NCBI RefSeq assembly: GCF_007785775.2
Contig: NZ_VNIK02000006.1
Location: forward strand, 1-64,000
Reading direction: 5' to 3'
DNA length: 64,000 nucleotides
Source of the DNA: Flagellimonas hadalis
GTDB taxonomy: Bacteria; Bacteroidota; Bacteroidia; Flavobacteriales; Flavobacteriaceae
In this document: piece after piece, positions 36,074 to 44,689 of the stretch
Numbering within the stretch: position 1 is the stretch's first letter
How the letters are laid out: every line of letters begins with the position of its first letter
Notes under the pieces: generated by a model
Told to the model about the DNA's origin: nothing
Databases searched by the model: none
Seen by the model: only the letters and a program-made list of their open reading frames with translations
Made by a program: the position numbers and the translations under genes

Positions 36074-37567
36074 ATGTCAAACTATATTCTTGCCCTTGAC
36101 CAGGGCACCACAAGTTCACGGGCTTTGATCTTTGATCAGAATGGGAAAACCATCAGCATAGCCCAAAAAGAGTTTAGGCAGATATTCCCCAAACCAGGAT
36201 GGGTGGAACATGATGCCAATGAAATCCTATCATCACAAATTGGAGTGGCCGCGGAAGTGGTCTCCCTGTCCAAGATCAAAACAGAGGACCTGGCCGCCAT
36301 AGGGATAACCAACCAAAGGGAAACCACGGTCGTTTGGGACAGAACAACAGGTGAGCCCATTTACAATGCCATTGTGTGGCAGGATAGACGGACATCAGAC
36401 TATTGTGATGAACTCATTGCCCAAGGCCATGAACCGATGATCAGGGAAAAGACCGGTCTGGTAATCGATGCCTATTTTGTGGCGACCAAAGTGAAATGGA
36501 TCTTGGACCATGTGGAAGGTGCCCGTGAAAAGGCGGAAGCAGGGCAATTGGCTCTTGGTACCATCGACTCTTGGTTGATATGGAACTTCACCCAAGGAGA
36601 AAAACATATCACCGACAGCACCAATGCCTCAAGATACCTTTTGTACAATATCCACACCCTTTCATGGGACGATGAGTTGTTGGAACTTTTCGGCATTCCA
36701 AAAAATATGTTGCCAGAAGTATGTGATTCCAGTGGTGCTCTGGCCACTACCTCAGGGGCAATATTCTCTAGAAAAATTCCCATAACAGGTGTTGCTGGAG
36801 ATCAGCATGCTGCCTTGTTCGGGCAAATGTGTACCGAACCCGGAATGGTAAAGAATACCTATGGAACAGGTTGTTTCATGTTGATGAACATTGGTGACAA
36901 ACCCATCATTTCCAGGAACAAGCTGCTCACCACCCTCGCGTGGAAGATAGGGGATGAGGTGGTATATGCCTTGGAGGGCAGCATCTTTATAGCTGGGGCC
37001 GTGGTGCAATGGTTGAGGGACGGATTGGGTATCATCCATTCCGCGCCAGAGATTGAAGAATTGATAAACAATACCGAGGATAATGGTGGCGTCAGTTTTG
37101 TCCCCGCTTTTACCGGATTGGGCGCACCCCATTGGGATCAACATGCCCGTGGAACCATTGTGGGCATAACTAGGGGGACCACATCGGGCCATATTGCCCG
37201 TGCGGCCTTGGAAAGTATTGCCTTTCAGACTTATGATGTGTTGAAGGCCATGGAGGCGGATGCGGATATTGAGATCAAAGAGCTTCGGGTCGATGGCGGG
37301 GCAACCGCCAATCGTTTTTTGATGCAATTCCAATCCGATGTATTGCAATGTGGTATCGTAAAACCGGAAACCTCGGAGATTACGGCATTGGGTGCGGCCT
37401 ATTTGGCGGGATTGGGCATTGGTTTGTGGGACGATGTGGAGCAGATCAAAAGGCAATGGAACGTGAAAACTGAATTTGAGCCCAATGGTGACTTTAATGT
37501 GAAGGAGCACGTTGGGCAGTGGCACAGGGCCATCAATACCACCAGTTACTGGTCTAACAATAAGTAA
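36074..37567 (+). CDS. glpK: Glycerol kinase
   Basis: 497 residues, standard length. FGGY-family signatures: [18 protein letters not shown] at the N-terminus, [44 protein letters not shown], and [20 protein letters not shown] near the C-terminus. It phosphorylates glycerol to glycerol-3-phosphate with ATP in the cytosol. It lies between glpD and glpF (12 bases). The presence of a kinase and a glycerol facilitator, with no GlpT-type transporter, argues that glycerol rather than glycerol-3-phosphate crosses the inner membrane. Confidence 0.95.
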   Translation: MSNYILALDQGTTSSRALIFDQNGKTISIAQKEFRQIFPKPGWVEHDANEILSSQIGVAAEVVSLSKIKTEDLAAIGITNQRETTVVWDRTTGEPIYNAIVWQDRRTSDYCDELIAQGHEPMIREKTGLVIDAYFVATKVKWILDHVEGAREKAEAGQLALGTIDSWLIWNFTQGEKHITDSTNASRYLLYNIHTLSWDDELLELFGIPKNMLPEVCDSSGALATTSGAIFSRKIPITGVAGDQHAALFGQMCTEPGMVKNTYGTGCFMLMNIGDKPIISRNKLLTTLAWKIGDEVVYALEGSIFIAGAVVQWLRDGLGIIHSAPEIEELINNTEDNGGVSFVPAFTGLGAPHWDQHARGTIVGITRGTTSGHIARAALESIAFQTYDVLKAMEADADIEIKELRVDGGATANRFLMQFQSDVLQCGIVKPETSEITALGAAYLAGLGIGLWDDVEQIKRQWNVKTEFEPNGDFNVKEHVGQWHRAINTTSYWSNNK

Positions 37568-37579
37568 AACGATATTCAA

Positions 37580-38314
37580 ATGACAGCATTTATAGCAGAG
37601 GTCATCGGGACTTTTTTTCTGATCCTCATGGGTAATGGGGTAGTGGCCAATGTGGTCCTACAGGATACCAAAGGAAACAATAGTGGCTGGATCGTGATCA
37701 CCACGGGCTGGGCCTTGGCAGTTTTTATCGGTGTGGTCGTGGCCGGACCCTATAGCGGTGCCCACCTCAATCCCGCCGTTTCCATTGGCTTGGCCATCGC
37801 AGGTAAATTTTCATGGCAATTGGTGCCCTCCTACATCTTGGCCCAAATGCTAGGGGCGATGTTGGGAGCTTTCATGGTTTGGGCCTTATACCGCAACCAT
37901 TACCGTAGGACTGATGATGCCGGAGGCAAAAGGGCCACTTTTTGTACGGCTCCGGCCATCAGGGATTGGCCGTCCAATTTATTGAGTGAGGTTGTGGGCA
38001 CCTTTGCCCTCATTTTTGTCATCTTTTACTTCAGTGATCCCCTTTTGGGTGAAGGAGATGCCCAAGTGCCCATGGGAATGGGGTCTTTGGGAGCTGTTCC
38101 CGTATCCCTTTTGGTGTTTGTGATAGGACTTGCCCTTGGTGGTACCACGGGCTATGCCATCAATCCTGCACGTGACCTTGGTCCTAGGATCGTGCATGCC
38201 TTGCTTCCCATTAGAAAGAAGGAAGGGAGTGATTGGGGCTATTCTTGGGTTCCAGTGATAGGCCCGATTATGGGTTGTGCCCTGGCAGCCCTTTTGTATG
38301 GTATTTTGTCCTGA
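37580..38314 (+). CDS. glpF: Glycerol uptake facilitator (aquaglyceroporin)
   Basis: 244 residues, six membrane helices, MIP family. The two NPA loops are visible: SGAHLNPAVSIG in the first half and YAINPARDLGPR in the second. The Asp after the second NPAR is the aquaglyceroporin mark, as in E. coli GlpF, so glycerol rather than only water is the expected substrate. Last gene of the glp operon, followed 29 bases later by a clear terminator. Confidence 0.94.
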   Translation: MTAFIAEVIGTFFLILMGNGVVANVVLQDTKGNNSGWIVITTGWALAVFIGVVVAGPYSGAHLNPAVSIGLAIAGKFSWQLVPSYILAQMLGAMLGAFMVWALYRNHYRRTDDAGGKRATFCTAPAIRDWPSNLLSEVVGTFALIFVIFYFSDPLLGEGDAQVPMGMGSLGAVPVSLLVFVIGLALGGTTGYAINPARDLGPRIVHALLPIRKKEGSDWGYSWVPVIGPIMGCALAALLYGILS

Positions 38315-38343
38315 GTATAGCACACTATTATTTGAATCAAATT

Positions 38344-38375
38344 CAGCCGATGGTTTACATCGGCTGTTTTGTTTT
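38344..38375 (+). terminator. Rho-independent terminator after glpF
   Basis: CAGCCGATG (38344-38352), loop GTTTA, CATCGGCTG (38358-38366): a perfect 9-bp GC-rich stem directly followed by TTTTGTTTTT. It ends the glpDKF transcript and insulates it from the promoter at 38445. Confidence 0.9.
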
Positions 38376-38427
38376 TATGTGTTGGGTCTTCTTTTCCATT
38401 TCTTCGAAAAAAAGTTGTTTGACCGAT

Positions 38428-38475
38428 ATACGTCAATTGCCGTATTGAGTCAATTTCCATTTCCCATTAGGTTTG
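38428..38475 (+). promoter_or_regulatory. Dyad-linked promoter of the MORN-CHAT operon
   Basis: ATACGTCAATTGCCGTAT (38428-38445) is an 18-bp dyad with a single mismatched pair. It runs into TTG (38445-38447), then 20 bases, then TAGGTTTG (38468-38475), an exact TAnnTTTG. The MORN-like ATG is 28 bases further. The arrangement is the same as at 15028-15076 and 43553-43600, and the core CAATTGCCGTATTGA is shared word for word with the 43.5-kb site. Confidence 0.75.
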
Positions 38476-38503
38476 TGCCATAACCATTTTAACAACCAAT
38501 ACC

Positions 38504-39232
38504 ATGGGAAAATTGAAATTGATCTTGGCCTTTGTAGCACTTTCAACCTTCGCTGCAACTGCCCAACAAAACATAAAATGTGTCAAAGGCGATTGCCAAA
38601 ACGGTTATGGCTTTGCTACACTTTCGGAAGGCAACAAGGAAATTGGATATCAGGTCGGTTTCCACGAAAATCAGCTTTTGCAGGGAGTTGGAAACCAGAC
38701 CGGCGACTTTGGTAAGTATTGGGGCATTTTCAAAAATGGAAAGAAAGAAGGTTTCTTCAGCTACGAGAGCGAAGGGAACATGTATGCCTTTGGGTTGTTT
38801 GTGGATGGTAAACGGGAAGGACTGCATGTGATCAGGAACAAATCGGGATATGAGTTCAGGGATTACCAAAATGATACGCATGTCAGCAACAGTCCGTTGG
38901 TCACCACGGGCGTTTCGCCATGTGTGATGGGCAACTGCGAAAATGGCAAGGGGGTCAAGGTCAACGGCAACGATGCCGTTTACAGCAATTGGAAAAATGG
39001 CCAAATGAACGGGATGACCATGGAATTCTTGATGACCGGAAATAAAATAGTCTTTGCGGAATACAGTGAAGGAACGATGGATGGTCTCCAAATGATATGG
39101 CATTTTGATGGAAGCAGGGAAATCATGCAAATGCAAAAGGGCACCCTGAGCGGTCAATACCTGAAAAAGAACCAGAACAATACCCACGAGGCCGCCATCT
39201 ATAAGGATGGCCAATCAACGACTTCCTTTTAA
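38504..39232 (+). CDS. Secreted MORN-like repeat protein
   Basis: 242 residues with a signal peptide (ending FAATAQ). Two copies of a CxxGxCxNGxG motif (KCVKGDCQNGYGFA, residues about 26-39, and PCVMGNCENGKGVKV, about 143-157), each followed by MORN-like repeats (WGIFKNGKKEGFFSYES, FGLFVDGKREGLHVI, YSNWKNGQMNGMTMEF, YSEGTMDGLQMIWHFDGS). MORN repeats form beta-sheet scaffolds; the cysteines probably pair in the periplasm. First gene of a four-gene operon with a CHAT protein. Function unknown; the YwqK-like label sometimes attached to such repeats says nothing about activity. Confidence 0.8.
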   Translation: MGKLKLILAFVALSTFAATAQQNIKCVKGDCQNGYGFATLSEGNKEIGYQVGFHENQLLQGVGNQTGDFGKYWGIFKNGKKEGFFSYESEGNMYAFGLFVDGKREGLHVIRNKSGYEFRDYQNDTHVSNSPLVTTGVSPCVMGNCENGKGVKVNGNDAVYSNWKNGQMNGMTMEFLMTGNKIVFAEYSEGTMDGLQMIWHFDGSREIMQMQKGTLSGQYLKKNQNNTHEAAIYKDGQSTTSF

Positions 39233-39268
39233 CCCAAACAACCATTCTTTTAAACCAAACAAATCATC

Positions 39269-42130
39269 ATGCGAAATTCCATCTTCTTGGCGTTCTTGTT
39301 CATCCATGTCCTAAGTTGGTCCCAAGTGACCATCCCACCAAGCGATCCAACCGCACATCCCAGCTATGCCGCCTATGTGGAGGCAGGAAGGGTAAAAAAC
39401 CTTAATGCACGATTGGTATCCGCAGGGGAACTTTTGGAGGTATATCCTGAAAATTCCAAAACCTTTGGTTGGATGGCCAGTGCCCTCTATGGAAACAATA
39501 GACCCGATGATGCCGTGATGTTCTCACAATGGGCCATGGCCTTTGACAGTTATAACCCCGAAACGGGCTTTTATGGGTTCACCTATTCCGTATTTGCCAA
39601 TAGGCCAACTGAGGCCAAACTCTTTTTGGAAAACATGCAGGCCGTGGGCCAAGATCAGGCAACCATGCAACGGGACCAACAGGCATTGAGCGACTATGTG
39701 AATTCCTTGGCCAAATACCCCCAATTGTCCACAACAGTGCAGCTGGCGAACGGATTTCTATCGGACTATAACAACCGGAGCATTGCACGGGCCAAGGCCA
39801 CTTTTGAAAACCTGGCCACCAGTCTAGGTGCCACTTATGAAGACATTGCCCAGAATGCAACTGCTGAAAAAATACTGGCCGATTGGGTAAATGCCGAAAA
39901 AGCAGTGGAAGAAGGTTTGATTTCCAGAGCGCTTTATACCGAAGCCTTGGTTTTTATGGCCCAGTTGTCGGAAAAAGTCAATTTTTCCTTTGGACAAAAA
40001 TTGGAACCGCATCTCGAAAAGATCGTTTTTGACCAGAAAAATTATTCCTTGCCCTTAAGGTATAGGGCTTTTTTAAGATTGGCACGGGTGCAGGCGGCTT
40101 TAAAACGGTGGGATAAGGTGTTGTCATCCAGTAGCTTCATGATCGATCAGCTCAAAGGCAAGGCGCCCTCCACCGCCGTGTTGGCAAAAACCTATTTCTA
40201 CACGGTCATGGCCCTGACCGAGCAGCAAAAATATGACGAGGCAGCCCAAATTGCGGATGGCTACATCAATCTATTGCCCAAGCTGAAATCGCCCGAATAT
40301 GTCGCCGAGGCCTATTATGTGTTGCTACGTGCATACGCCTTCAACAAGGATGTGGAAAAAGGCAAGGCCATACGCAAAAAGGCCCAGGAGTTCCTAAAAA
40401 TTCCCGGGATTGAAAACCAGACTTATGCTGCTTTTGTGACGGACGGGCTGTCCACCACGGAAAATATTCTTGGTGAAGGGGCTGTGGTCTTATCGGGCAA
40501 TGCCTATAATGACGGATTGACATTGGTGGGACTTAAAAAATATGCGGAGGCCGCCCTACAATTTGAAAAAGCCAGGGAAGAGGAAGTTAAAATACTGGAA
40601 GGCCTGTCCATCTTGGCCCAAAGGGGCTATTTGGACAAGTTCCAACGGATAAACGGTAATTTGGCGGCCACCTATTATGAGACCGGGCAGTTCGATAAAA
40701 TTTACGACGTCATCGAATCCAACCGATCCTATTCCCTTTTGAACGATAAAAGGAGCACGATAAAGCAACTTCCTTTGAAAGAGCTTCAGTCCGTTTTGGG
40801 AGCCAATGAAGCCTATCTATCCTTCATCGATGTCTCCAAAGGAAGTACCTATGAGGGTACCTATTTGATGTGTTTGGTACGCAAGAATGATGTCACCGTA
40901 AAATACAATAGATCTGCTGGGGCCTTTACCGATCTGTTGTCTGATGACAAGGAACTCATCGTATTGGAAAAGGAAATGGCCAAAAACGAATTTCGCCGAC
41001 CCAATCTGGATTATTTCACGGGGGCCAAGGCAAGAAAAACGGGGATGTTTGGCCAAGGGGAGTTCAAATTGATGACCCAGTATCTTCGTAAGCACATGGA
41101 GGCAAAGGTAGTGGATGGGCAATATGTGTTCTATCAAAAAGAGAAGGTGCCGGACCTGCTACGTCGATTTTATATCACTTTTATTGATGGTTTGGAGAAC
41201 AAATTGCAGGGCATCACCAAGCTCACCATCAGTCCCGAAGGATTGACGGGCACCATTCCTTTTGATGTCTTGGTGGATGGTCAGGGCCGTTACTTGGCCG
41301 AGCGTTTCGAGATGGGTTACATTCCGAATGCCTCTTTGCTGTACAGCCTCAGAAAGCAACCCAAAAAGAAGTTTGAAAAGAATGTTTTGGCCTTTGGAGG
41401 GGCCACCTACGAGCTACATGCAGCTCCCAAGGCACCTTTAAGCTCCATCGGCGACCTTGAAAAGTTGCGGTATCGGGTTCGCGAAGACCTGGAAAAAGGG
41501 CTGCCCTTGGACTATGCCTTTGCTACCTTTCAAGGGAAAGAACCCATGAGCTTTTTGCAGGGAGGAAGAAACGAGGTGGTATTGATTCAGAAACAAGTAC
41601 CGCTTACGGACACCCGACTCGATGATATGATGACGGAGAATGAACTCAAACGGATGAGTAAAGCCAATGAATTGGGCAAGTATAGGGCACTCCATCTTTC
41701 CAGTCATGCCAGTGTGCACCCCTATGTGTTCGATCTGAGCGCCTTTGCCATGACGGTGAAACCTAATCCTGTGGATGGCGAAGATGGCATGCTCGTCGTG
41801 GGCGAAGTGGAAAAACTGAACCTGCCCATCGATTTTGTAATGCTGAGCGCCTGCCAGACAGCCTTGGGCATTGAGTCACCGGGGGATGGCATCAAGGGAC
41901 TCAACCAAGCGCTTTTCAACGCCGGGGTGAACAGCACATTGACCTCCCTGTGGAGCGTGAGCGATTCGGGAACCATGTTTTTGAGCGTGGAACTCTATGA
42001 TAGGATGTTCAACAAGAGCATGGCAACACCCAAGGCCTTGGCCGAAGTGAAACGAAACTTTATCAAAGGGGTGTACGGCGACCAGACCCACCCTTATTTT
42101 TGGGCACCTTTCATCTACACCGGGTATTGA
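39269..42130 (+). CDS. Secreted TPR-CHAT protease-like protein
   Basis: 953 residues, signal peptide (FLFIHVLSWSQ). The first two thirds are helical TPR-type repeats (NSKTFGWMASALYGNNRPDDAV, LTEQQKYDEAAQIADGYI, LKKYAEAALQFEKAREEE). The last 300 residues are a CHAT domain, a caspase-like peptidase fold, with its dyad visible: His813 in LHLSSHASVH and Cys862 in MLSACQTALG, followed by the family's SLWSVSD and HPYFWAPFIYTG. Both catalytic residues are intact. CHAT proteins in defence and gasdermin systems are cytosolic; the signal peptide here puts this one in the periplasm or outside, so its substrate is probably a co-exported protein, perhaps a neighbour. Gaps: 36 bases upstream, 24 downstream. 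Confidence 0.88.
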   Translation: MRNSIFLAFLFIHVLSWSQVTIPPSDPTAHPSYAAYVEAGRVKNLNARLVSAGELLEVYPENSKTFGWMASALYGNNRPDDAVMFSQWAMAFDSYNPETGFYGFTYSVFANRPTEAKLFLENMQAVGQDQATMQRDQQALSDYVNSLAKYPQLSTTVQLANGFLSDYNNRSIARAKATFENLATSLGATYEDIAQNATAEKILADWVNAEKAVEEGLISRALYTEALVFMAQLSEKVNFSFGQKLEPHLEKIVFDQKNYSLPLRYRAFLRLARVQAALKRWDKVLSSSSFMIDQLKGKAPSTAVLAKTYFYTVMALTEQQKYDEAAQIADGYINLLPKLKSPEYVAEAYYVLLRAYAFNKDVEKGKAIRKKAQEFLKIPGIENQTYAAFVTDGLSTTENILGEGAVVLSGNAYNDGLTLVGLKKYAEAALQFEKAREEEVKILEGLSILAQRGYLDKFQRINGNLAATYYETGQFDKIYDVIESNRSYSLLNDKRSTIKQLPLKELQSVLGANEAYLSFIDVSKGSTYEGTYLMCLVRKNDVTVKYNRSAGAFTDLLSDDKELIVLEKEMAKNEFRRPNLDYFTGAKARKTGMFGQGEFKLMTQYLRKHMEAKVVDGQYVFYQKEKVPDLLRRFYITFIDGLENKLQGITKLTISPEGLTGTIPFDVLVDGQGRYLAERFEMGYIPNASLLYSLRKQPKKKFEKNVLAFGGATYELHAAPKAPLSSIGDLEKLRYRVREDLEKGLPLDYAFATFQGKEPMSFLQGGRNEVVLIQKQVPLTDTRLDDMMTENELKRMSKANELGKYRALHLSSHASVHPYVFDLSAFAMTVKPNPVDGEDGMLVVGEVEKLNLPIDFVMLSACQTALGIESPGDGIKGLNQALFNAGVNSTLTSLWSVSDSGTMFLSVELYDRMFNKSMATPKALAEVKRNFIKGVYGDQTHPYFWAPFIYTGY

Positions 42131-42154
42131 TAACATCCCGCAAAGACCTATTTC

Positions 42155-43168
42155 ATGCCCCTAAAGGAAAAATTACCGCTAGAGCCCGCTGATATCAAAA
42201 AACTCAGGCGACAACTGTTTGCCATGCTGGTATTCCCTGTGGCCGTGATCGGGATGTTCCTGCTGTTCATTTCCTTTGTGTTCAAGGATTTCAAGAACAG
42301 TTTTGCCGGAGATGCCATTGTGCTGTATGTGTTCATTGGTTTTTGCCTGTTCTTTTTTGGCATCATCGCCTATATGATCGGGACCACAGCTATCGACCTA
42401 AGACGAGGGATAAAACATCGCATCTCGGGAAAGATAACGGACAAAAGGCTCAATGTACAGACCACGGGTAGTGGATCGGGATCGGGAGGAAAAGCCAGGA
42501 CCACTAGACACTATTACCTCTATGTGGATGATGAGGAGTTTTCGGTGGACTATCGGGAATATACCAAAGTAAAGGTAGGGATGCATGTGGTGATGGACAG
42601 GGCGCCCAAATCCAAAAAGACCCTGAGCCTTGAAACGATCCCTCGACCCGATGCTGAAATGGTTCCCGCTCCAAACAGTGAAAGACAGCGTTTTCTGGAA
42701 AAGCGGATTCCACATACCCGATACTCTCAAAAGGATATTGAGGCCCTCAAAAGAATTTGGTACGCAACTTTGAAACGGCGTTTGTACGTTGCCGCCCCGT
42801 TTGTTTCTGTGGGTATTTTGTTATGGATGAGCGGCCTTTGGGGGTTTGCGGTATTTCTCTTTCCACTTTGGGTGGTGCCCTTGTACCAAGGCTATAAACT
42901 CTTTAGGAGCCATGGAAACTATCGGAGGGATACCTTAAGTGCACATAAAAAAGGAGTGGCGGCCTTGGTGGAGGACAAACTCACCATCACCTCCAACCGC
43001 AGGACCAACGCCAATAGAATACGGACAACGGCTGGAACCTTGGTGGTGAACACCGTGCTGTACGATAAACTTTCGGTGGGGGACGGGATCACCATTTTCA
43101 AGACCCAATTTGGGGATGTGCCCCTCAGTCTGTTGACCATGGACCAAGAAGAATGCTATTTGGTATAA
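42155..43168 (+). CDS. Membrane protein with duplicated module
   Basis: 337 residues, not recognised as a named family. Two copies of the same plan: a pair of membrane helices (AMLVFPVAVIGMFLLFISFVF and VLYVFIGFCLFFFGIIAYMI; later LYVAAPFVSVGILLWMSGLWGF and the following VFLFPLWVVPLYQGY), each followed by a soluble beta-rich domain (GKITDKRLNVQTTGSGSGSG with YYLYVDDEEFSVDYREY; later VAALVEDKLTITSNRRTN). It resembles internal duplication of a helix-pair plus OB-like domain. It lies in the CHAT operon (24 bases after the CHAT gene, 26 before the next membrane gene) and may anchor or transmit a signal for it. Confidence 0.7.
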   Translation: MPLKEKLPLEPADIKKLRRQLFAMLVFPVAVIGMFLLFISFVFKDFKNSFAGDAIVLYVFIGFCLFFFGIIAYMIGTTAIDLRRGIKHRISGKITDKRLNVQTTGSGSGSGGKARTTRHYYLYVDDEEFSVDYREYTKVKVGMHVVMDRAPKSKKTLSLETIPRPDAEMVPAPNSERQRFLEKRIPHTRYSQKDIEALKRIWYATLKRRLYVAAPFVSVGILLWMSGLWGFAVFLFPLWVVPLYQGYKLFRSHGNYRRDTLSAHKKGVAALVEDKLTITSNRRTNANRIRTTAGTLVVNTVLYDKLSVGDGITIFKTQFGDVPLSLLTMDQEECYLV

Positions 43169-43194
43169 TGCCACACCGACCAAACCGATGATTT

Positions 43195-43533
43195 ATGATG
43201 GGGATTGTTTTATTGTTGATTGCATTGATCGGGCCCATGTTGTTGCTTTCCACTTTTCTGTATTTCCGCTTTCCCGATGAATCCGTGGGGCGAATGGACC
43301 GCTATATTCCCCCGCTGACCTCGGCTTTGGCCACTTGGGCATTTTGCACTGGTTGGTTATGGTTCTATCTCTTTAACCTGTACATCAGTTTGCCGGTATT
43401 GGTTTTGGCCATCGGTTTGCAGGGGTACGCCATATCCAAAAACCTGAACCCGAAGTTGCGCCGCATCAACGCCATTTTAATAGGTGCATCATTTGGGATG
43501 GGTATCCTCAGCTATTTTTATTTTGATGTCTGA
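43195..43533 (+). CDS. Small integral membrane protein
   Basis: 112 residues with three or four hydrophobic helices (GIVLLLIALIGPMLLLSTFLYF, LTSALATWAFCTGWLWFYLF, LYISLPVLVLAIGLQGYAI, AILIGASFGMGILSYFYF). No family recognised. Two ATG codons in tandem at 43195. Last gene of the MORN-CHAT operon; the third dyad promoter begins 20 bases after its stop. Confidence 0.65.
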   Translation: MMGIVLLLIALIGPMLLLSTFLYFRFPDESVGRMDRYIPPLTSALATWAFCTGWLWFYLFNLYISLPVLVLAIGLQGYAISKNLNPKLRRINAILIGASFGMGILSYFYFDV

Positions 43534-43552
43534 TCGGGGATTATGGGGCACT

Positions 43553-43600
43553 TTACGGCAATTGCCGTATTGACTGCCAAAGGGTTCGGGTCTATGTTTG
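43553..43600 (+). promoter_or_regulatory. Dyad-linked promoter before the 43640 gene and the two-component genes
   Basis: TACGGCAATTGCCGTA (43554-43569) is a perfect 16-bp palindrome; with TTACGGCAATTGCCGTAT it aligns over 18 bases with the sites at 15059 and 38428. It leads into TTG (43570-43572), then 20 bases, then TATGTTTG (43593-43600), an exact TAnnTTTG. The downstream ATG is 39 bases away. If transcription continues through the 51-base gap at 44.65 kb, the kinase and response regulator would be autoregulated. Confidence 0.75.
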
Positions 43601-43639
43601 TCCTTAATATGAAATAACAAGTCAAACTAAAAAAAACAA

Positions 43640-44638
43640 ATGATGAAAATAAGATGTTCGATGGTACTGTTCCTGTTTGCCATCCTTACCATTTCTGCCC
43701 AAAATGTGGGTGAAGTAAAAATCAAAACATTGGGCCCCGCCAATTTGAGCTACAGAAAGAGCCCCAAAAGGATAGTGATTTCCGATTTCCAGGTGAATTA
43801 CCAAACGGCCCTTAGTCTTGAAGACTCCAAAAAAGGGGGCAAGCTATGGAGAGGAGGACTCAAGGGCGATGCAAAGGCATCCCTCACCTTGGTGTTGGAT
43901 GGCCTTGACCCCGACGACCTCCAAAAATTGACGGACCAGCTCTTTCAGGACTATGTGGCGGATTTGAAATCCAAAGGTTTTGAGATTGCCCCTATCGAAG
44001 AACTCTGGAACAACAAAGCCTATGAAAAGAACCGTGAGAAAAGATGGGAACTCACAGCAGGCCAAGGACCTGAAAAAGGGAAGGAATTCGGTACCATCCT
44101 CACCAGGCCCACCACCCAGAAGTTTGTGGTCCCGTTCAGGACCATGGGCAAGGATGCAATACCCCTTGCAGGCTTTGCCGATTATGCAGGGAACACGGAA
44201 AACAGGGTAGTGAACCAAAAAACCGATTTTATCTTCAACAAGGTCGTTCTGGTGGTGAATGTTTTTGAGGACAGTCAAAGCGAGGTTTCAAGAACGCTGA
44301 ACCGTCATGCCGGAAATGCCAGGGTAAAAGCGGAGACAACCTTTGTCATCAGTGAGGAAAGCAGCATCATGTTCGATATGGGCCATTTTGTCCCACGTGG
44401 AGGGGTCGAGGTCTCCGGGGTCATGGAGCGACAAAAATTCGATGTGGCCCAAACCCCGGACAGGGACAAATTGGGAACCGATATGGGCGTGCTTCGCGTG
44501 TGGAGTGTGGACCATCAGGAAAAGGCCAATTATTCCATTGTAAAGTGTGATCCCAAAAAATATTTGGAAGGTGCCGAAAAAGGGTTGAATGCTTACTTGG
44601 ATGCCGTGGTACAAAAACTGGCGGACAAGGCCGATTAA
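43640..44638 (+). CDS. Secreted protein of unknown function
   Basis: 332 residues with a signal peptide (MVLFLFAILTISAQ). The mature part is mixed alpha/beta, lysine-rich, and has no cysteine pair after the signal. There is an early strand-like segment (RKSPKRIVISDFQVNYQTAL) and a predicted helix (DPDDLQKLTDQLFQDYVADLKSKGFEI) that recall CsgG/FlgO-like periplasmic proteins with the pattern 'strand ... helix ... KGFEI', but I would not name it on that basis. It follows its own dyad promoter and precedes the two-component genes by 51 bases, so it could be the input or output partner of that system. Confidence 0.7.
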   Translation: MMKIRCSMVLFLFAILTISAQNVGEVKIKTLGPANLSYRKSPKRIVISDFQVNYQTALSLEDSKKGGKLWRGGLKGDAKASLTLVLDGLDPDDLQKLTDQLFQDYVADLKSKGFEIAPIEELWNNKAYEKNREKRWELTAGQGPEKGKEFGTILTRPTTQKFVVPFRTMGKDAIPLAGFADYAGNTENRVVNQKTDFIFNKVVLVVNVFEDSQSEVSRTLNRHAGNARVKAETTFVISEESSIMFDMGHFVPRGGVEVSGVMERQKFDVAQTPDRDKLGTDMGVLRVWSVDHQEKANYSIVKCDPKKYLEGAEKGLNAYLDAVVQKLADKAD

Positions 44639-44689
44639 ATTTGAAAAAATAAGTACGTCTGGCCTGAAAAATTATGCTATTTTTAGAAA

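Noticed and set aside
38504..39232. Reading the MORN-like protein as a YwqK-type antitoxin
   Set aside because: MORN repeats drive that label; there is a signal peptide and no toxin gene next to it, so a toxin-antitoxin role is unsupported.
39269..42130. CHAT gene as part of a known gasdermin or caspase-like defence island
   Set aside because: No gasdermin, Craspase, effector or phage-defence neighbours are present, and the product is exported.
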